A stretch of DNA of 25,636 nt from positions 1 through 25,636 of the IMG/VR virus record IMGVR_UViG_3300044960_000350; one strand, given 5' to 3'. Every line of letters starts with the position of its first letter. Position 1 is the first letter of the stretch. Of the stretch, positions 18,747 through 25,560 are shown in pieces. The notes under the pieces are model-generated. The model made no database searches and had not been told where the DNA came from. It saw only the letters and a program-made list of their open reading frames with translations. This DNA comes from a virus. The position numbers and the translations under genes are program-made.

Positions 18747-20510
18747 CTACGACATCGCCTCCCAATCGTGGTTCCACAACGTGCCGTGATAGTCGTGTTC
18801 GTCCTCGTCTTCTGGATAATCTGCGAGCACAGCGGCAGCGATGGCATCGAGGTCTTCCACTGACAGCGCGCCGCCGCCGATGCCAGTGAAGCCGCTTGCG
18901 ATGACGTCGATGGCACTCTCGGCCGCGGGAACTCCCAAGCGAAACGCGAGTTCACACTTGTTCTGAAGCGCTTCTAGAATCTTACGCTCTACATCGTGAT
19001 CGATGATCACGTAAGTCGCTGCGATGGGTTGTAGACCGTTGAATGGCCGCATTTCGGCCTGCGCGACCACCGCAGGTGTGTAGTCCAGCTCTGCAAACAC
19101 TTCCTGGCGTGCCGCAGACAGATCGATACCGACTTGGCCGACGGAAAGCGTGATGCAAAGCGGCGAACAAGGATGCGCACGCCATTGGTTGAAAATCGCC
19201 TCGCGAAGATCTACAGGTGTGGCACCCGAGACGACGAAGCCCGGATAGCCATCGCGCGCGAGTGCCGCTTCGATTTTCACGGCAACGTCGCGATGCCAGG
19301 TCCAGATGATCACGCGCTCGCCGCCGTCGAGCACGCGCTTGGCAGCGTCGATCGCGCCTTCGATCTTCAAATTTGCGAGGAGCCGTCGAAACCGCGCGGT
19401 CGCGCCGATCTGCGTCGAGCGGCGTGCGTGATCGCGAACGCGCTCCGCTTCCTTTTCGACGGCGAACGCTTGCTGTTCGGTAATCGGAACTACTTCCGTA
19501 GTACGCGAAATCGTCGGCAGTTGCGTAGCAATTTCGTGCCACGAGCGCCGAATCATGACCTCGCACATGCGCAACCGAAATTCTTCTTCATGCGAAGCAC
19601 TATCTGCGACGAAGCCGTGCGGCCCCAGGCGTCCACCTGCGTAGCGCTTCGCGTATTCGTAGAACTTTCCCCACGCGCCCGGACACAGTGATGCGAGCGT
19701 CGTGTACAGTCCTGCCGGTTTGTTCCAGATGGGCGTGCCGGTCGCACCGATGACGCGATTCGCCTGTGCTGCGAGATACATCGCGGCGACACTCCGACGC
19801 GACTTTCTATTCGACAGTAGATGGATCTCGTCAAACACGAGCGTACCGATGCGGCGATTTCCAAAGTTTTTCCAACCAGCAAGAATGTCGTAGTGCATGA
19901 ATACGATCTGCGCGTTCACGAGCACTTCCGCGCGGAAGTATTCACCTTCCAAGAGGTCGTATCCCAAATCGCGCTGCCGCTTCCGCTCGCGTTTTGTTTT
20001 CGGATCGACGTACGCGACGTGCTTGCCGGCGAGGACAAGCGGGCGAACGTCTGGCCAGCGGCGGCGAAACCAGCCCAGCCAAACCTCGCGAGTAGCCAAT
20101 GGCGCGACAACAACCAACGGACCGTCCGCTAACTCATGAGAGGCCACGCAGGTTGCGGTCTTGCCGGTCCGCATTTGAAATGCGAGGAGCGTGCCGCGGC
20201 GATCTCGAATGAACTCGCGACCTTCGTGTTGGTAATCTCGAAGTTTCCATCCGTTCGTGGATGTCTGAGCGTCGAACTGGTCGCGATCGAACGGCAACCG
20301 ATTGTTCAATAACGTCTCGATTTCTGGATGACTTTTCGCGAGCAGTGGCAGGTGCGATCGGTGCGCAACAGGACCCCAGCGACCGTCGAGAATAACAGTA
20401 GGCGCCGCCGCAATTTCTGGCAGCCATTCCGACGGAATCACATACCAATCCTGACGAGTCGGATGCGCGGCCAAAGCCGGGCGCGCCGACTGCATTGCAG
20501 CAGCTCTCAC
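18747..20510 (-). CDS. SNF2-like superfamily 2 helicase/ATPase
   Basis: A 587-residue ATPase, first gene of the minus-strand replication operon. GTG 20510 is preceded by AGGGG 6 nt away. Motifs: Q-motif region LRDYQHEGREFI (90-101), Walker A FQMRTGKTA (111-119), LVVVAPLA (132-139), DEIH (227-230), ATGTP (256-260), IIWTWHRDVAVKIEAAL (401-417), VGQVGIDLSAA (457-467) and motif VI QAEMRPFNGLQ (484-494). SNF2 proteins translocate on double-stranded DNA. Two departures stand out: motif I lacks the usual Gly in DxGxGKT (MRTGKT), and motif VI has Asn491 where the family has a conserved Arg. A fork-remodelling or recombination role is inferred from the operon. Confidence 0.88.
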   Translation of the reverse strand: MRAAAMQSARPALAAHPTRQDWYVIPSEWLPEIAAAPTVILDGRWGPVAHRSHLPLLAKSHPEIETLLNNRLPFDRDQFDAQTSTNGWKLRDYQHEGREFIRDRRGTLLAFQMRTGKTATCVASHELADGPLVVVAPLATREVWLGWFRRRWPDVRPLVLAGKHVAYVDPKTKRERKRQRDLGYDLLEGEYFRAEVLVNAQIVFMHYDILAGWKNFGNRRIGTLVFDEIHLLSNRKSRRSVAAMYLAAQANRVIGATGTPIWNKPAGLYTTLASLCPGAWGKFYEYAKRYAGGRLGPHGFVADSASHEEEFRLRMCEVMIRRSWHEIATQLPTISRTTEVVPITEQQAFAVEKEAERVRDHARRSTQIGATARFRRLLANLKIEGAIDAAKRVLDGGERVIIWTWHRDVAVKIEAALARDGYPGFVVSGATPVDLREAIFNQWRAHPCSPLCITLSVGQVGIDLSAARQEVFAELDYTPAVVAQAEMRPFNGLQPIAATYVIIDHDVERKILEALQNKCELAFRLGVPAAESAIDVIASGFTGIGGGALSVEDLDAIAAAVLADYPEDEDEHDYHGTLWNHDWEAMS

Positions 20511-20531
20511 GTTGTGCCCCTAGTCGTTCGC

Positions 20532-20560
20532 ACGCTATGTGGCGCCGCGCCACCTGTCAA
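20532..20560 (-). promoter_or_regulatory. Candidate promoter with palindromic operator for replication operon
   Basis: On the minus strand a perfect TTGACA (20555-20560) is followed by a 17-bp spacer and TAGCGT (20532-20537, three of six matches to TATAAT). The spacer holds the 15-bp palindrome GTGGCGCcGCGCCAC (20539-20553). The first gene starts at 20510, about 22 bp downstream. A repressor bound between the two boxes would block transcription. The -10 box is weak, so phage-specific activation is possible. Confidence 0.5.
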
Positions 20561-20596
20561 GCGGATCGCGTACGGAGATCGGAACTTTTTTCGAGT

Positions 20597-20632
20597 GCGA
20601 TCATCAACGCGATCGTCAGCGCGATCGTCGAC
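20597..20632. repeat. Three tandem 12-bp iterons
   Basis: Units GCGATCATCAAC, GCGATCGTCAGC and GCGATCGTCGAC at 20597, 20609 and 20621, differing at three positions. Each contains GATC, the presumed Dam target. They are probable initiator-protein sites within the origin candidate. Confidence 0.75.
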
Positions 20633-20669
20633 GTCGGTACGATCGTTAACGTCAAACAATCGTCAGCGT

Positions 20670-20689
20670 CTGTGGAAAGCTGTGGACAG
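20670..20689. repeat. Tandem TGTGGA (DnaA-box-like) motifs
   Basis: CTGTGGAAAG followed directly by CTGTGGACAG. The core TGTGGA matches the reverse complement of the DnaA box TTATCCACA, but the last bases do not fit well. They could bind host DnaA weakly or a phage initiator. Confidence 0.5.
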
Positions 20690-20724
20690 ATCTCGCGATC
20701 TGCGCCGCCCTCCACGCGATTTCG

Positions 20725-20776
20725 TTTGGATGCGCTTGTGGAACGCGTCGTTTGGATGTGCTCGCGGAGCGCGTCG
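20725..20776. repeat. Two tandem 26-bp repeats
   Basis: Unit 1 (20725-20750) and unit 2 (20751-20776) are identical at 22 of 26 positions; all four differences are transitions (C/T, T/C, T/C, A/G at unit positions 9, 13, 15 and 19). Both start TTTGGATG and end CGCGTCG. The 26-bp period is not a multiple of three, so coding is unlikely; a protein-binding site is the better reading. Confidence 0.75.
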
Positions 20777-20846
20777 AGATCACGCTCGCGCAGGAACCAA
20801 CGCTTGACGTGATCGCTCGACTCGGATAACACGCTCGTGGATCCTC

Positions 20847-21053
20847 ATGCGTACAGTGAGTCGCGCGAGACGCATCAATGACATCCTAACGGCCGAGCAG
20901 ACGGCGTCGATGCTAGGTATTTCGATCGCGACGTTGTGGCGTTGGCGAAATCGACGACGGCTACGGTCACAGCGGCTATTCGGCCGCACCGTGTTCTTAC
21001 GTACTGACGTCGAAGCTGCAATGAAACGCCAACGACAGCTCGCGGCAGGGTAA
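20847..21053 (+). CDS. Excisionase/MerR-like HTH DNA-binding protein
   Basis: A 68-residue protein that is nearly all winged-HTH of the 'helix-turn-helix domain 17' or excisionase type: DILTAEQTASMLGISIATLW (helix-turn-helix), RWRNRRRLRSQRLFGRTVFL (basic wing) and RTDVEAAMKR (C-terminal helix). Such proteins bend DNA or regulate promoters. It is the first gene after the iteron-rich region and immediately before the AAA+ ATPase, so binding to the neighbouring repeats as an initiator accessory or regulator is a natural guess. A lysogeny role is not supported, since no integrase is seen here. Confidence 0.85.
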   Translation: MRTVSRARRINDILTAEQTASMLGISIATLWRWRNRRRLRSQRLFGRTVFLRTDVEAAMKRQRQLAAG

Positions 21054-21059
21054 GTCAAA

Positions 21060-22766
21060 GTGACGACAAACAACGTCATTCCGTTTCCAGGGACTGTGCC
21101 AGTCGCGCAAAGTGGAGGGGGCAACGGAACTGCGGCATCCGGCGGCGGCGGTTCGGGAAGTGGATCGGTCTCCGATCCACACATCTGGATGCGCCAACAA
21201 GTTTGGGCGATCCGCTACCACCGACGTTTCAATGAAGATCAGAAACGTCGGATCTTGCACAACTTCATCACGACGCAGGAGAACCGCAAGACCATTGGTG
21301 GAGCATTTCTTCGTACGTCGGATAGACGTGCGTACCTGCTCGATGGGCAGTGTTGCCGCCTCTACCGCATCGACGAACGCGACCCCGACTTCTGCGGCTA
21401 TTTGTTGAGCGTCTACGGCCTCAATTCTAGCGAACCGATCACGCGACACCTGATCACGTCCCTGAAAAACGGCACGATCGCGAACGGTCTGCCGCGGCAA
21501 GTTCGACGCTTCTCGTACTGGGATCGCGATACGCAAACGCTCTACATCTCGCGGTACGACGGAACCTGTTACGTGCTCGACGGCGACGAAGTCATCATTC
21601 GTCCCAACGGATACGGTCCAGCCGTGTTCCTCGACGACGATGGAGGATCGAACTGCGACAGAGATTGTCCAGCGACGATCGACTATCCGCCCGGGCCGAC
21701 CGTTGGATGTCACAACGAACTCTTTCGCTATCTCATCGATGATCTCAACTACGTACCGGCGTCGGCCGGCGGCATGTCACCTGAAATTCAAAAGACGTGT
21801 CTTGGAATCTGGATGTTCGCAATTGCATTTCCAGATCTCATGCCGACCAAACCGATCCTGCTCGTAGAAGGCGACCCCGGATCGGGGAAGACGACCGCAC
21901 TCCAACGCATCGCACGTGTTCTACACGGAAAGGACACGCCGCTCACGATCCCAGCACGAGAAGATCCAGACTTCGGCGTCAAGATCTTGCGTTCTCCGAT
22001 TGCTATCCTCGACGACGTCAACAAGCATATCGAGTGGCTGCAAGATACGCTCTGTACGTATGCAACCGGCGGCGCGTGGGCGCGTCGCAAACTGTTCACT
22101 GATGACAGCGAACACGTCATCAAGCCTCAGAGTTTTCTCGGCATCACGACCAACAATCCTACGACGTTTCGCCAAGGGCAGCTTGCGGACCGCTGCCTCA
22201 TCATTCGACTGGAACGCCGTGTCGGCGACTTTGGTGCGACCGATCAACTGGCCGAGTTCGTACGATCCAAACGTCCTACGTTGCAAGGTGAATGGCTGTA
22301 CTGGCTCAACGAAATCGTCCGCGAGCTGCGACAGCCGCAACCCGTCGTGACGTCGCCTTATCGCATGGCCGATTTTGCGCGGCTCGCGCATCTCATCGGA
22401 CGCGTCTTGGATCGCCCAAATGGACCTCCGGGCAATTGGTCACCGGAAGCGATCGATGAGATGCTCGGAGCGCTGCAAGCGGAACGTGACGCACTCATCG
22501 TCGAAGAGGGCGATCAACTCGTCGATCTGATCGATAAGTGGCTCGACATCGAATCCAACCAAGGCCGTGACGTTCGTATCGCGGACCTCCACCGAGAGTT
22601 GCACGCCATTGCGCGCGCGAACGGCAACGTCACGGCATTCTTCAAGACCGCGCGAGGTCTCGCTGCACGGCTACGCGAAACAGGTGGTGCGCTCGGAAAT
22701 CACTTCGAGGTTTCCCGAAAAACAGGTCCGGGAGGTGTCATGCTGTACACGTTCCGGCGAACATAG
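21060..22766 (+). CDS. AAA+ ATPase, putative D5/SF3-like replicative helicase
   Basis: A 568-residue protein from GTG 21060. Residues 18-38 are a Gly/Ser-rich linker. Residues 40-240 form an N-terminal domain that includes repeated strands (RAYLLDGQCCRLYRID, TLYISRYDGTCYVLDGD). The ATPase domain has Walker A GDPGSGKT (271-278), Walker B IAILDDV (314-320) and sensor-1 GITTNNPT (361-368). A possible arginine finger lies in DRCLIIRLERR (377-387), then a helical C-terminal domain. This layout resembles ring helicases of the D5/SF3 kind that partner with archaeo-eukaryotic primases, and a Prim-Pol gene lies two genes downstream. Its role is therefore probably loading or driving the fork at the adjacent origin. 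Exact family placement is inferred. Confidence 0.8.
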   Translation: MTTNNVIPFPGTVPVAQSGGGNGTAASGGGGSGSGSVSDPHIWMRQQVWAIRYHRRFNEDQKRRILHNFITTQENRKTIGGAFLRTSDRRAYLLDGQCCRLYRIDERDPDFCGYLLSVYGLNSSEPITRHLITSLKNGTIANGLPRQVRRFSYWDRDTQTLYISRYDGTCYVLDGDEVIIRPNGYGPAVFLDDDGGSNCDRDCPATIDYPPGPTVGCHNELFRYLIDDLNYVPASAGGMSPEIQKTCLGIWMFAIAFPDLMPTKPILLVEGDPGSGKTTALQRIARVLHGKDTPLTIPAREDPDFGVKILRSPIAILDDVNKHIEWLQDTLCTYATGGAWARRKLFTDDSEHVIKPQSFLGITTNNPTTFRQGQLADRCLIIRLERRVGDFGATDQLAEFVRSKRPTLQGEWLYWLNEIVRELRQPQPVVTSPYRMADFARLAHLIGRVLDRPNGPPGNWSPEAIDEMLGALQAERDALIVEEGDQLVDLIDKWLDIESNQGRDVRIADLHRELHAIARANGNVTAFFKTARGLAARLRETGGALGNHFEVSRKTGPGGVMLYTFRRT

Positions 22767-22779
22767 CTGACTAGCTGAC

Positions 22780-23079
22780 ATGGCACGCATGGAAGATACC
22801 ACCGTCGTCAACATGAAAACTTCGCCCTACGATGTCGCGATCGATCGTTCGTCGCCGTTCGGAAACCCTTTTCCGCTCAGAAACGAACGCGAGCGCGGCG
22901 CCGTCTTGCAGCGTTATCGCGAGTACTTTTACCGCCGCGTCGAGCGCGACGCAGAATTTCGCGAGCGTGTACGCGCGTTGCGCGGAAAGCGCTTGGGCTG
23001 CCACTGTGCGCCGAAACCTTGCCACGGCATGATTATCGTGGAGTGGCTGGAGGCGGACGCCAAGAAGCGGAAGCGGTGA
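22780..23079 (+). CDS. DUF4326-like protein
   Basis: A 99-residue protein with the DUF4326 signature: TTVVNMKTSPYDVAIDRSSP (5-25 region), FGNPFPLRNERERGAVLQRY, a helix YREYFYRRVERDAEF, and the C-terminal LRGKRLGCHCAPKPCHGMII. The Cys-His cluster (CHCAPKPCH) is typical and probably catalytic or metal-binding. The biochemical function of DUF4326 is not known to me; it is common in phage and mobile DNA. ATG 22780 or 22789 may be the start. It lies 13 nt after the AAA+ ATPase gene in the same operon. Confidence 0.88.
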   Translation: MARMEDTTVVNMKTSPYDVAIDRSSPFGNPFPLRNERERGAVLQRYREYFYRRVERDAEFRERVRALRGKRLGCHCAPKPCHGMIIVEWLEADAKKRKR

Positions 23080-23132
23080 AGCGGTGATCTCGTGCAACGT
23101 CGGCGATTGATGCCGACGCAGGAAGGTCTGCG

Positions 23133-24275
23133 ATGGTGACCGTACTCGCTCGATCGGTTGACAATCGAGAGATCGCGCAAACTGCGGTCGAATACGCGCG
23201 CCGCGGATGGCGCGTGATCCCGCTGCATTACGTGCGCGTACCGGGTGAACAACCCGAATGCAGTTGCTTTCGCCGTACTGCGTGCCACGGGGCCGGCAAG
23301 CATCCCCTGATCAAGAGCTGGCGTGTCGTCGCTAGCAACGATCCCGATTTGGTCTGTTGCTGGTGGCGCGCTAGACCCCTTGCCAATATCGGCATCGCGA
23401 TGGGCGGCCCGGCACGTCTGATTGCCATCGATATCGATGGAGAGGAAGGTCGAGCGAGCCTCGCGAAGATTGAGTCGGCATATGGCCCGTTGCCGCTGAC
23501 GCTTGCGCAGACGACTGGACGGCTGGATGGTGGCGAACACCGCTTGTTCACGCTGCCCGACAACTTCGACATCGATCGCATCAGGAATCGCGTGAAAATC
23601 GCACCCGGAATCGATGTTCGCGCTGAGGGCGGTTTGATCGTCGCTGCTCCAAGTCTGCATTCATCGGGCTCGCGCTATATGTGGCGCGATCCAGCTGCAC
23701 CGATTGCAGGCATGCCCAACTGGCTGATCGCGTTAGCGACGTCGCAGAAAGCTCGCCAGGTCATTTCGGAGAATGCGGCGCGCCCTACTGAAGAAGAGTT
23801 GCAGCGCGACGGCTATCCGCTAGCGAGACGTTATGCGCTCGCTCGCGAAAAACTCATTCACGCCGAACCGGCCATTCAAGGTCGCAACGGCTCTGGCGCT
23901 TGCTTGAGAGCGACGTGCTTGTTGATTCGCGGATATTGCCTTCCGCCTGAACACGCGTTCGAACTGCTCTGGCATGTCTACAATCTGATTTGCGTGCCAC
24001 CTTGGAGCGAATCGGAGTTGATGCACAAAATCGAAAGCGCCGAGTATGCCATTTCGGATGCGTCCTATCCGTGGCGCTTCATGATTCCTGCGGAAGATCC
24101 GTCCCCTCCTGGGCGCGTCGTCGACGCAATCAAGCGCGCAGCCGACCGAGAACTGAATGAAGCGGAACGTCTCGCATACGCGACGCCAGAAACCAATCCA
24201 ACACCTCTTGCGGGAATTGTCGAAGACAACCCCGCCCGCCGTCGTCCACACAAACGCAAAAAAGGTGCTGCATGA
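23133..24275 (+). CDS. Bifunctional DNA primase/polymerase (Prim-Pol)
   Basis: A 380-residue protein; AAGG lies 6-7 nt before ATG 23133. The N-terminal 200 residues match Prim-Pol (PF09250-like) enzymes: AVEYARRGWRVIPLH (18-32), a Cys-rich insertion (C43, C45, C51, H52), GKHPLIKSW, NIGIAMG (85-91), metal-binding AIDID (98-102), GGEHRLF (133-139, H136) and GIDVRAEGGLIVAAPS (159-174). Residues 230-320 are helical, as in PriCT-type primase tails, and the last 15 residues are highly basic (RRRPHKRKKGAA). It should make primers and perhaps extend them at the fork. It partners with the AAA+ ATPase encoded upstream. Its stop overlaps the next start by ATGA. Confidence 0.92.
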   Translation: MVTVLARSVDNREIAQTAVEYARRGWRVIPLHYVRVPGEQPECSCFRRTACHGAGKHPLIKSWRVVASNDPDLVCCWWRARPLANIGIAMGGPARLIAIDIDGEEGRASLAKIESAYGPLPLTLAQTTGRLDGGEHRLFTLPDNFDIDRIRNRVKIAPGIDVRAEGGLIVAAPSLHSSGSRYMWRDPAAPIAGMPNWLIALATSQKARQVISENAARPTEEELQRDGYPLARRYALAREKLIHAEPAIQGRNGSGACLRATCLLIRGYCLPPEHAFELLWHVYNLICVPPWSESELMHKIESAEYAISDASYPWRFMIPAEDPSPPGRVVDAIKRAADRELNEAERLAYATPETNPTPLAGIVEDNPARRRPHKRKKGAA

Positions 24276-24667
24276 AAGTCATCTACCTGGCTGCTCCACT
24301 AGGGGCAGCCACACGCGAAGGCATCGAAGCCAACAAGGCACGCGCACGACGCTGGATACGCTGGGTTTACGATCACTTCGACGATGTTGCGGTTGTCGCT
24401 GACTGGATCATCACCTGCGACGTCCTCGACGATTTCGATCCCGCACACCGTGCGCGCGGCCTGCGGATGAATGCAGCGATCATTCCACGTTGTGACGAGT
24501 TCTGGATGGTCGGCGGACGCATCTCGAACGGCATGCGCGGCGAACTGGAGATCGCCGTTGCGGCGCATCGATGGGTCCGCGATTTCACGGCATTAGGCGA
24601 AGAACCGCCGGTCGGCGTTCCGCCGGAATTCGCCGAAAACACTTGCAAGGACGGCGCTGACATGTAA
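24272..24667 (+). CDS. Nucleoside 2-deoxyribosyltransferase-like protein (DUF4406-like), copy 2
   Basis: A 131-residue protein ATGA-coupled to the primase gene. Motifs are MKVIYLAAPLGAATREGIEA (strand plus loop), ARRWIRWVYDHFDDVAVVADWI, HRARGLRMNAAIIPRCDEFW, MVGGRISNGMRGELEIA (with the Glu in the nucleophile region). The same motif order occurs in copy 1 (15351-15770), although overall identity is modest, so they are diverged paralogs or separate acquisitions. Substrate is unknown: free deoxynucleosides, NAD-like molecules or nucleotide signals are candidates. Placement within the replication operon suggests a link to DNA precursor supply. Confidence 0.78.
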   Translation: MKVIYLAAPLGAATREGIEANKARARRWIRWVYDHFDDVAVVADWIITCDVLDDFDPAHRARGLRMNAAIIPRCDEFWMVGGRISNGMRGELEIAVAAHRWVRDFTALGEEPPVGVPPEFAENTCKDGADM

Positions 24668-24712
24668 CTCTCGCTTTCGACCGCGCTCGCTTTTTGGCGC
24701 ACTCGACAGCTC

Positions 24713-25234
24713 ATGCGATGCAAGCACAAAGGTCTTCGAATCACGCGATGGGCGAGCGGCGCCGATGAGGCGTTCGACGTCAACATCTGCGCGCGCTGCC
24801 ATGCGTGGCTGCCCCTCGGCGAATCCGATGAGCGCGAAAACACGCAGGTCAGGATCGAGATCCGCGCCGCCGAGATCGCACAGGAAATTCACGAATACAC
24901 TGCATGGCGGCGCGACTCCACGCAGGACGAAAACGACGGTTTCGACTTGCGCGAAAGTCGAAACGTGGAGACTGACGGATATCAGACCGGCTATCTCGCG
25001 CGCTGCATCGTCGATCACGAACGCGATCACGAACGCGATCATGAACATGATCAAAAGAAGCAGAAGCTGACCGAAGCCGTTCGTAAGGAAGCGTTCGTGC
25101 AGGGTTGGGTACGCGGCTACGTACGCGGACGTGGCGGTGCTCGGGCTGAATTTACAGCGGCACGGATTCTCGCGCTGTTGCCGACAGCAGACGCGGACTA
25201 CATCGAATATCGAGAAGAGCGAAGCGTGCGATGA
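24713..25234 (+). CDS. Zinc-ribbon phage protein with DHER repeats
   Basis: A 173-residue protein. The N-terminus has a two-part zinc ribbon: MRCKHKGLRITRW and NICARCHAWLPLGESDE (Cys/His pairs C3/H5 and C26/C29), followed by VRIEIRAAEIAQEI. This start is familiar from small phage proteins. Residues about 100-116 are DHERDHERDHEHD, encoded by a 12-bp tandem repeat, and might bind metals or be a simple slippage expansion. The C-terminus is helical (KEAFVQGWVRGYVRGRGG). The stop is overlapped by the next start (ATGA). The function is unknown. Confidence 0.75.
   Translation: MRCKHKGLRITRWASGADEAFDVNICARCHAWLPLGESDERENTQVRIEIRAAEIAQEIHEYTAWRRDSTQDENDGFDLRESRNVETDGYQTGYLARCIVDHERDHERDHEHDQKKQKLTEAVRKEAFVQGWVRGYVRGRGGARAEFTAARILALLPTADADYIEYREERSVR
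25013..25048 (+). repeat. 12-bp tandem repeat inside zinc-ribbon gene
   Basis: GATCACGAACGC twice (25013-25024, 25025-25036), then GATCATGAACAT (25037-25048). It keeps the reading frame and encodes DHER units. It resembles the origin iteron GCGATCATCAAC in phase-shifted form (GCGATCACGAAC), probably because both are built on GATC. Confidence 0.7.
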
Positions 25235-25464
25235 CCGTCCGCCGCATGGACGCGGAGGACGCGGAGGAAATGATGTTTTCTTCACTAAAGGCGCAGATAG
25301 TATCCGTCGAACTCGGCGTGAACGATAAGGGCGTCCCCGAACTTCGCTTCGAGTTCGAAATCACGGAAGGTCCGCGCGCCGGACAAATTTTCCGGACAAA
25401 GGCGAAACTTGACGTGAATGAAGGTGATGTTCGTGAAGGTGATGTTCGTGAGCCGGCGCGATGA
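25231..25464 (+). CDS. Small OB-like protein, 77 aa
   Basis: A 77-residue acidic protein coupled by ATGA to the previous gene. Residues 15-62 (MFSSLKAQIVSVELGVNDKG, then PELRFEFEITEGPRAGQIFR) are strand-rich and end in a GPxxGQ motif like that of DUF669-type ssDNA-binding proteins, so a mini OB-fold is possible. The C-terminus carries a duplicated EGDVR from an exact 15-bp repeat (25420-25434, 25435-25449). The resemblance is short, and the protein may instead be an unrelated small beta protein. Confidence 0.6.
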   Translation: MTVRRMDAEDAEEMMFSSLKAQIVSVELGVNDKGVPELRFEFEITEGPRAGQIFRTKAKLDVNEGDVREGDVREPAR

Positions 25465-25560
25465 AGACGCGCCGCGCAACCGCGAGCGCGGATTCAGATT
25501 CGCCGGCAAGGAACTTCGCCTCGCCGTCGAGACCTAGACTAGACCCAGAGGCATCCCAAC

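Larger units (their letters stand above)
20511..20846. other. Putative replication origin region
   Basis: This 336-bp gap between divergent replication operons holds, in order, the promoter palindrome (20539-20553), a short T-run (20585-20591), three 12-bp iterons (20597-20632), a GTTAAC site (20645-20650), two TGTGGA boxes (20670-20689) and two 26-bp repeats (20725-20776). A weak plus-strand promoter TTGACG (20804-20809) / GATAAC (20825-20830, spacer 15) precedes the HTH gene. About ten GATC sites lie in the last 280 bp. Iterons plus DnaA-box-like motifs beside helicase and primase genes are what phage and plasmid origins look like. No long AT-rich unwinding element is visible. The assignment is inferred from layout. 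Confidence 0.55.

Noticed and set aside
19134-19691. Plus-strand frame of 185 codons opposite the SNF2-like gene
   Set aside because: It lies wholly antisense to conserved helicase motifs and shows no protein-like features.
20557-20832. Minus-strand frame of 91 codons across the iteron region
   Set aside because: Its sequence is dictated by the repeats (TIAL units), the 26-bp repeats break frame, and there is no ribosome site; the region is better read as non-coding.
20847-21053. HTH protein considered as an excisionase of a prophage
   Set aside because: No integrase, attachment site or repressor is visible; the position favours a replication or regulatory role.
25013-25048. Regular short repeats considered as a CRISPR-like array
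   Set aside because: Units are contiguous 12-bp repeats without spacers and stay in a coding frame.
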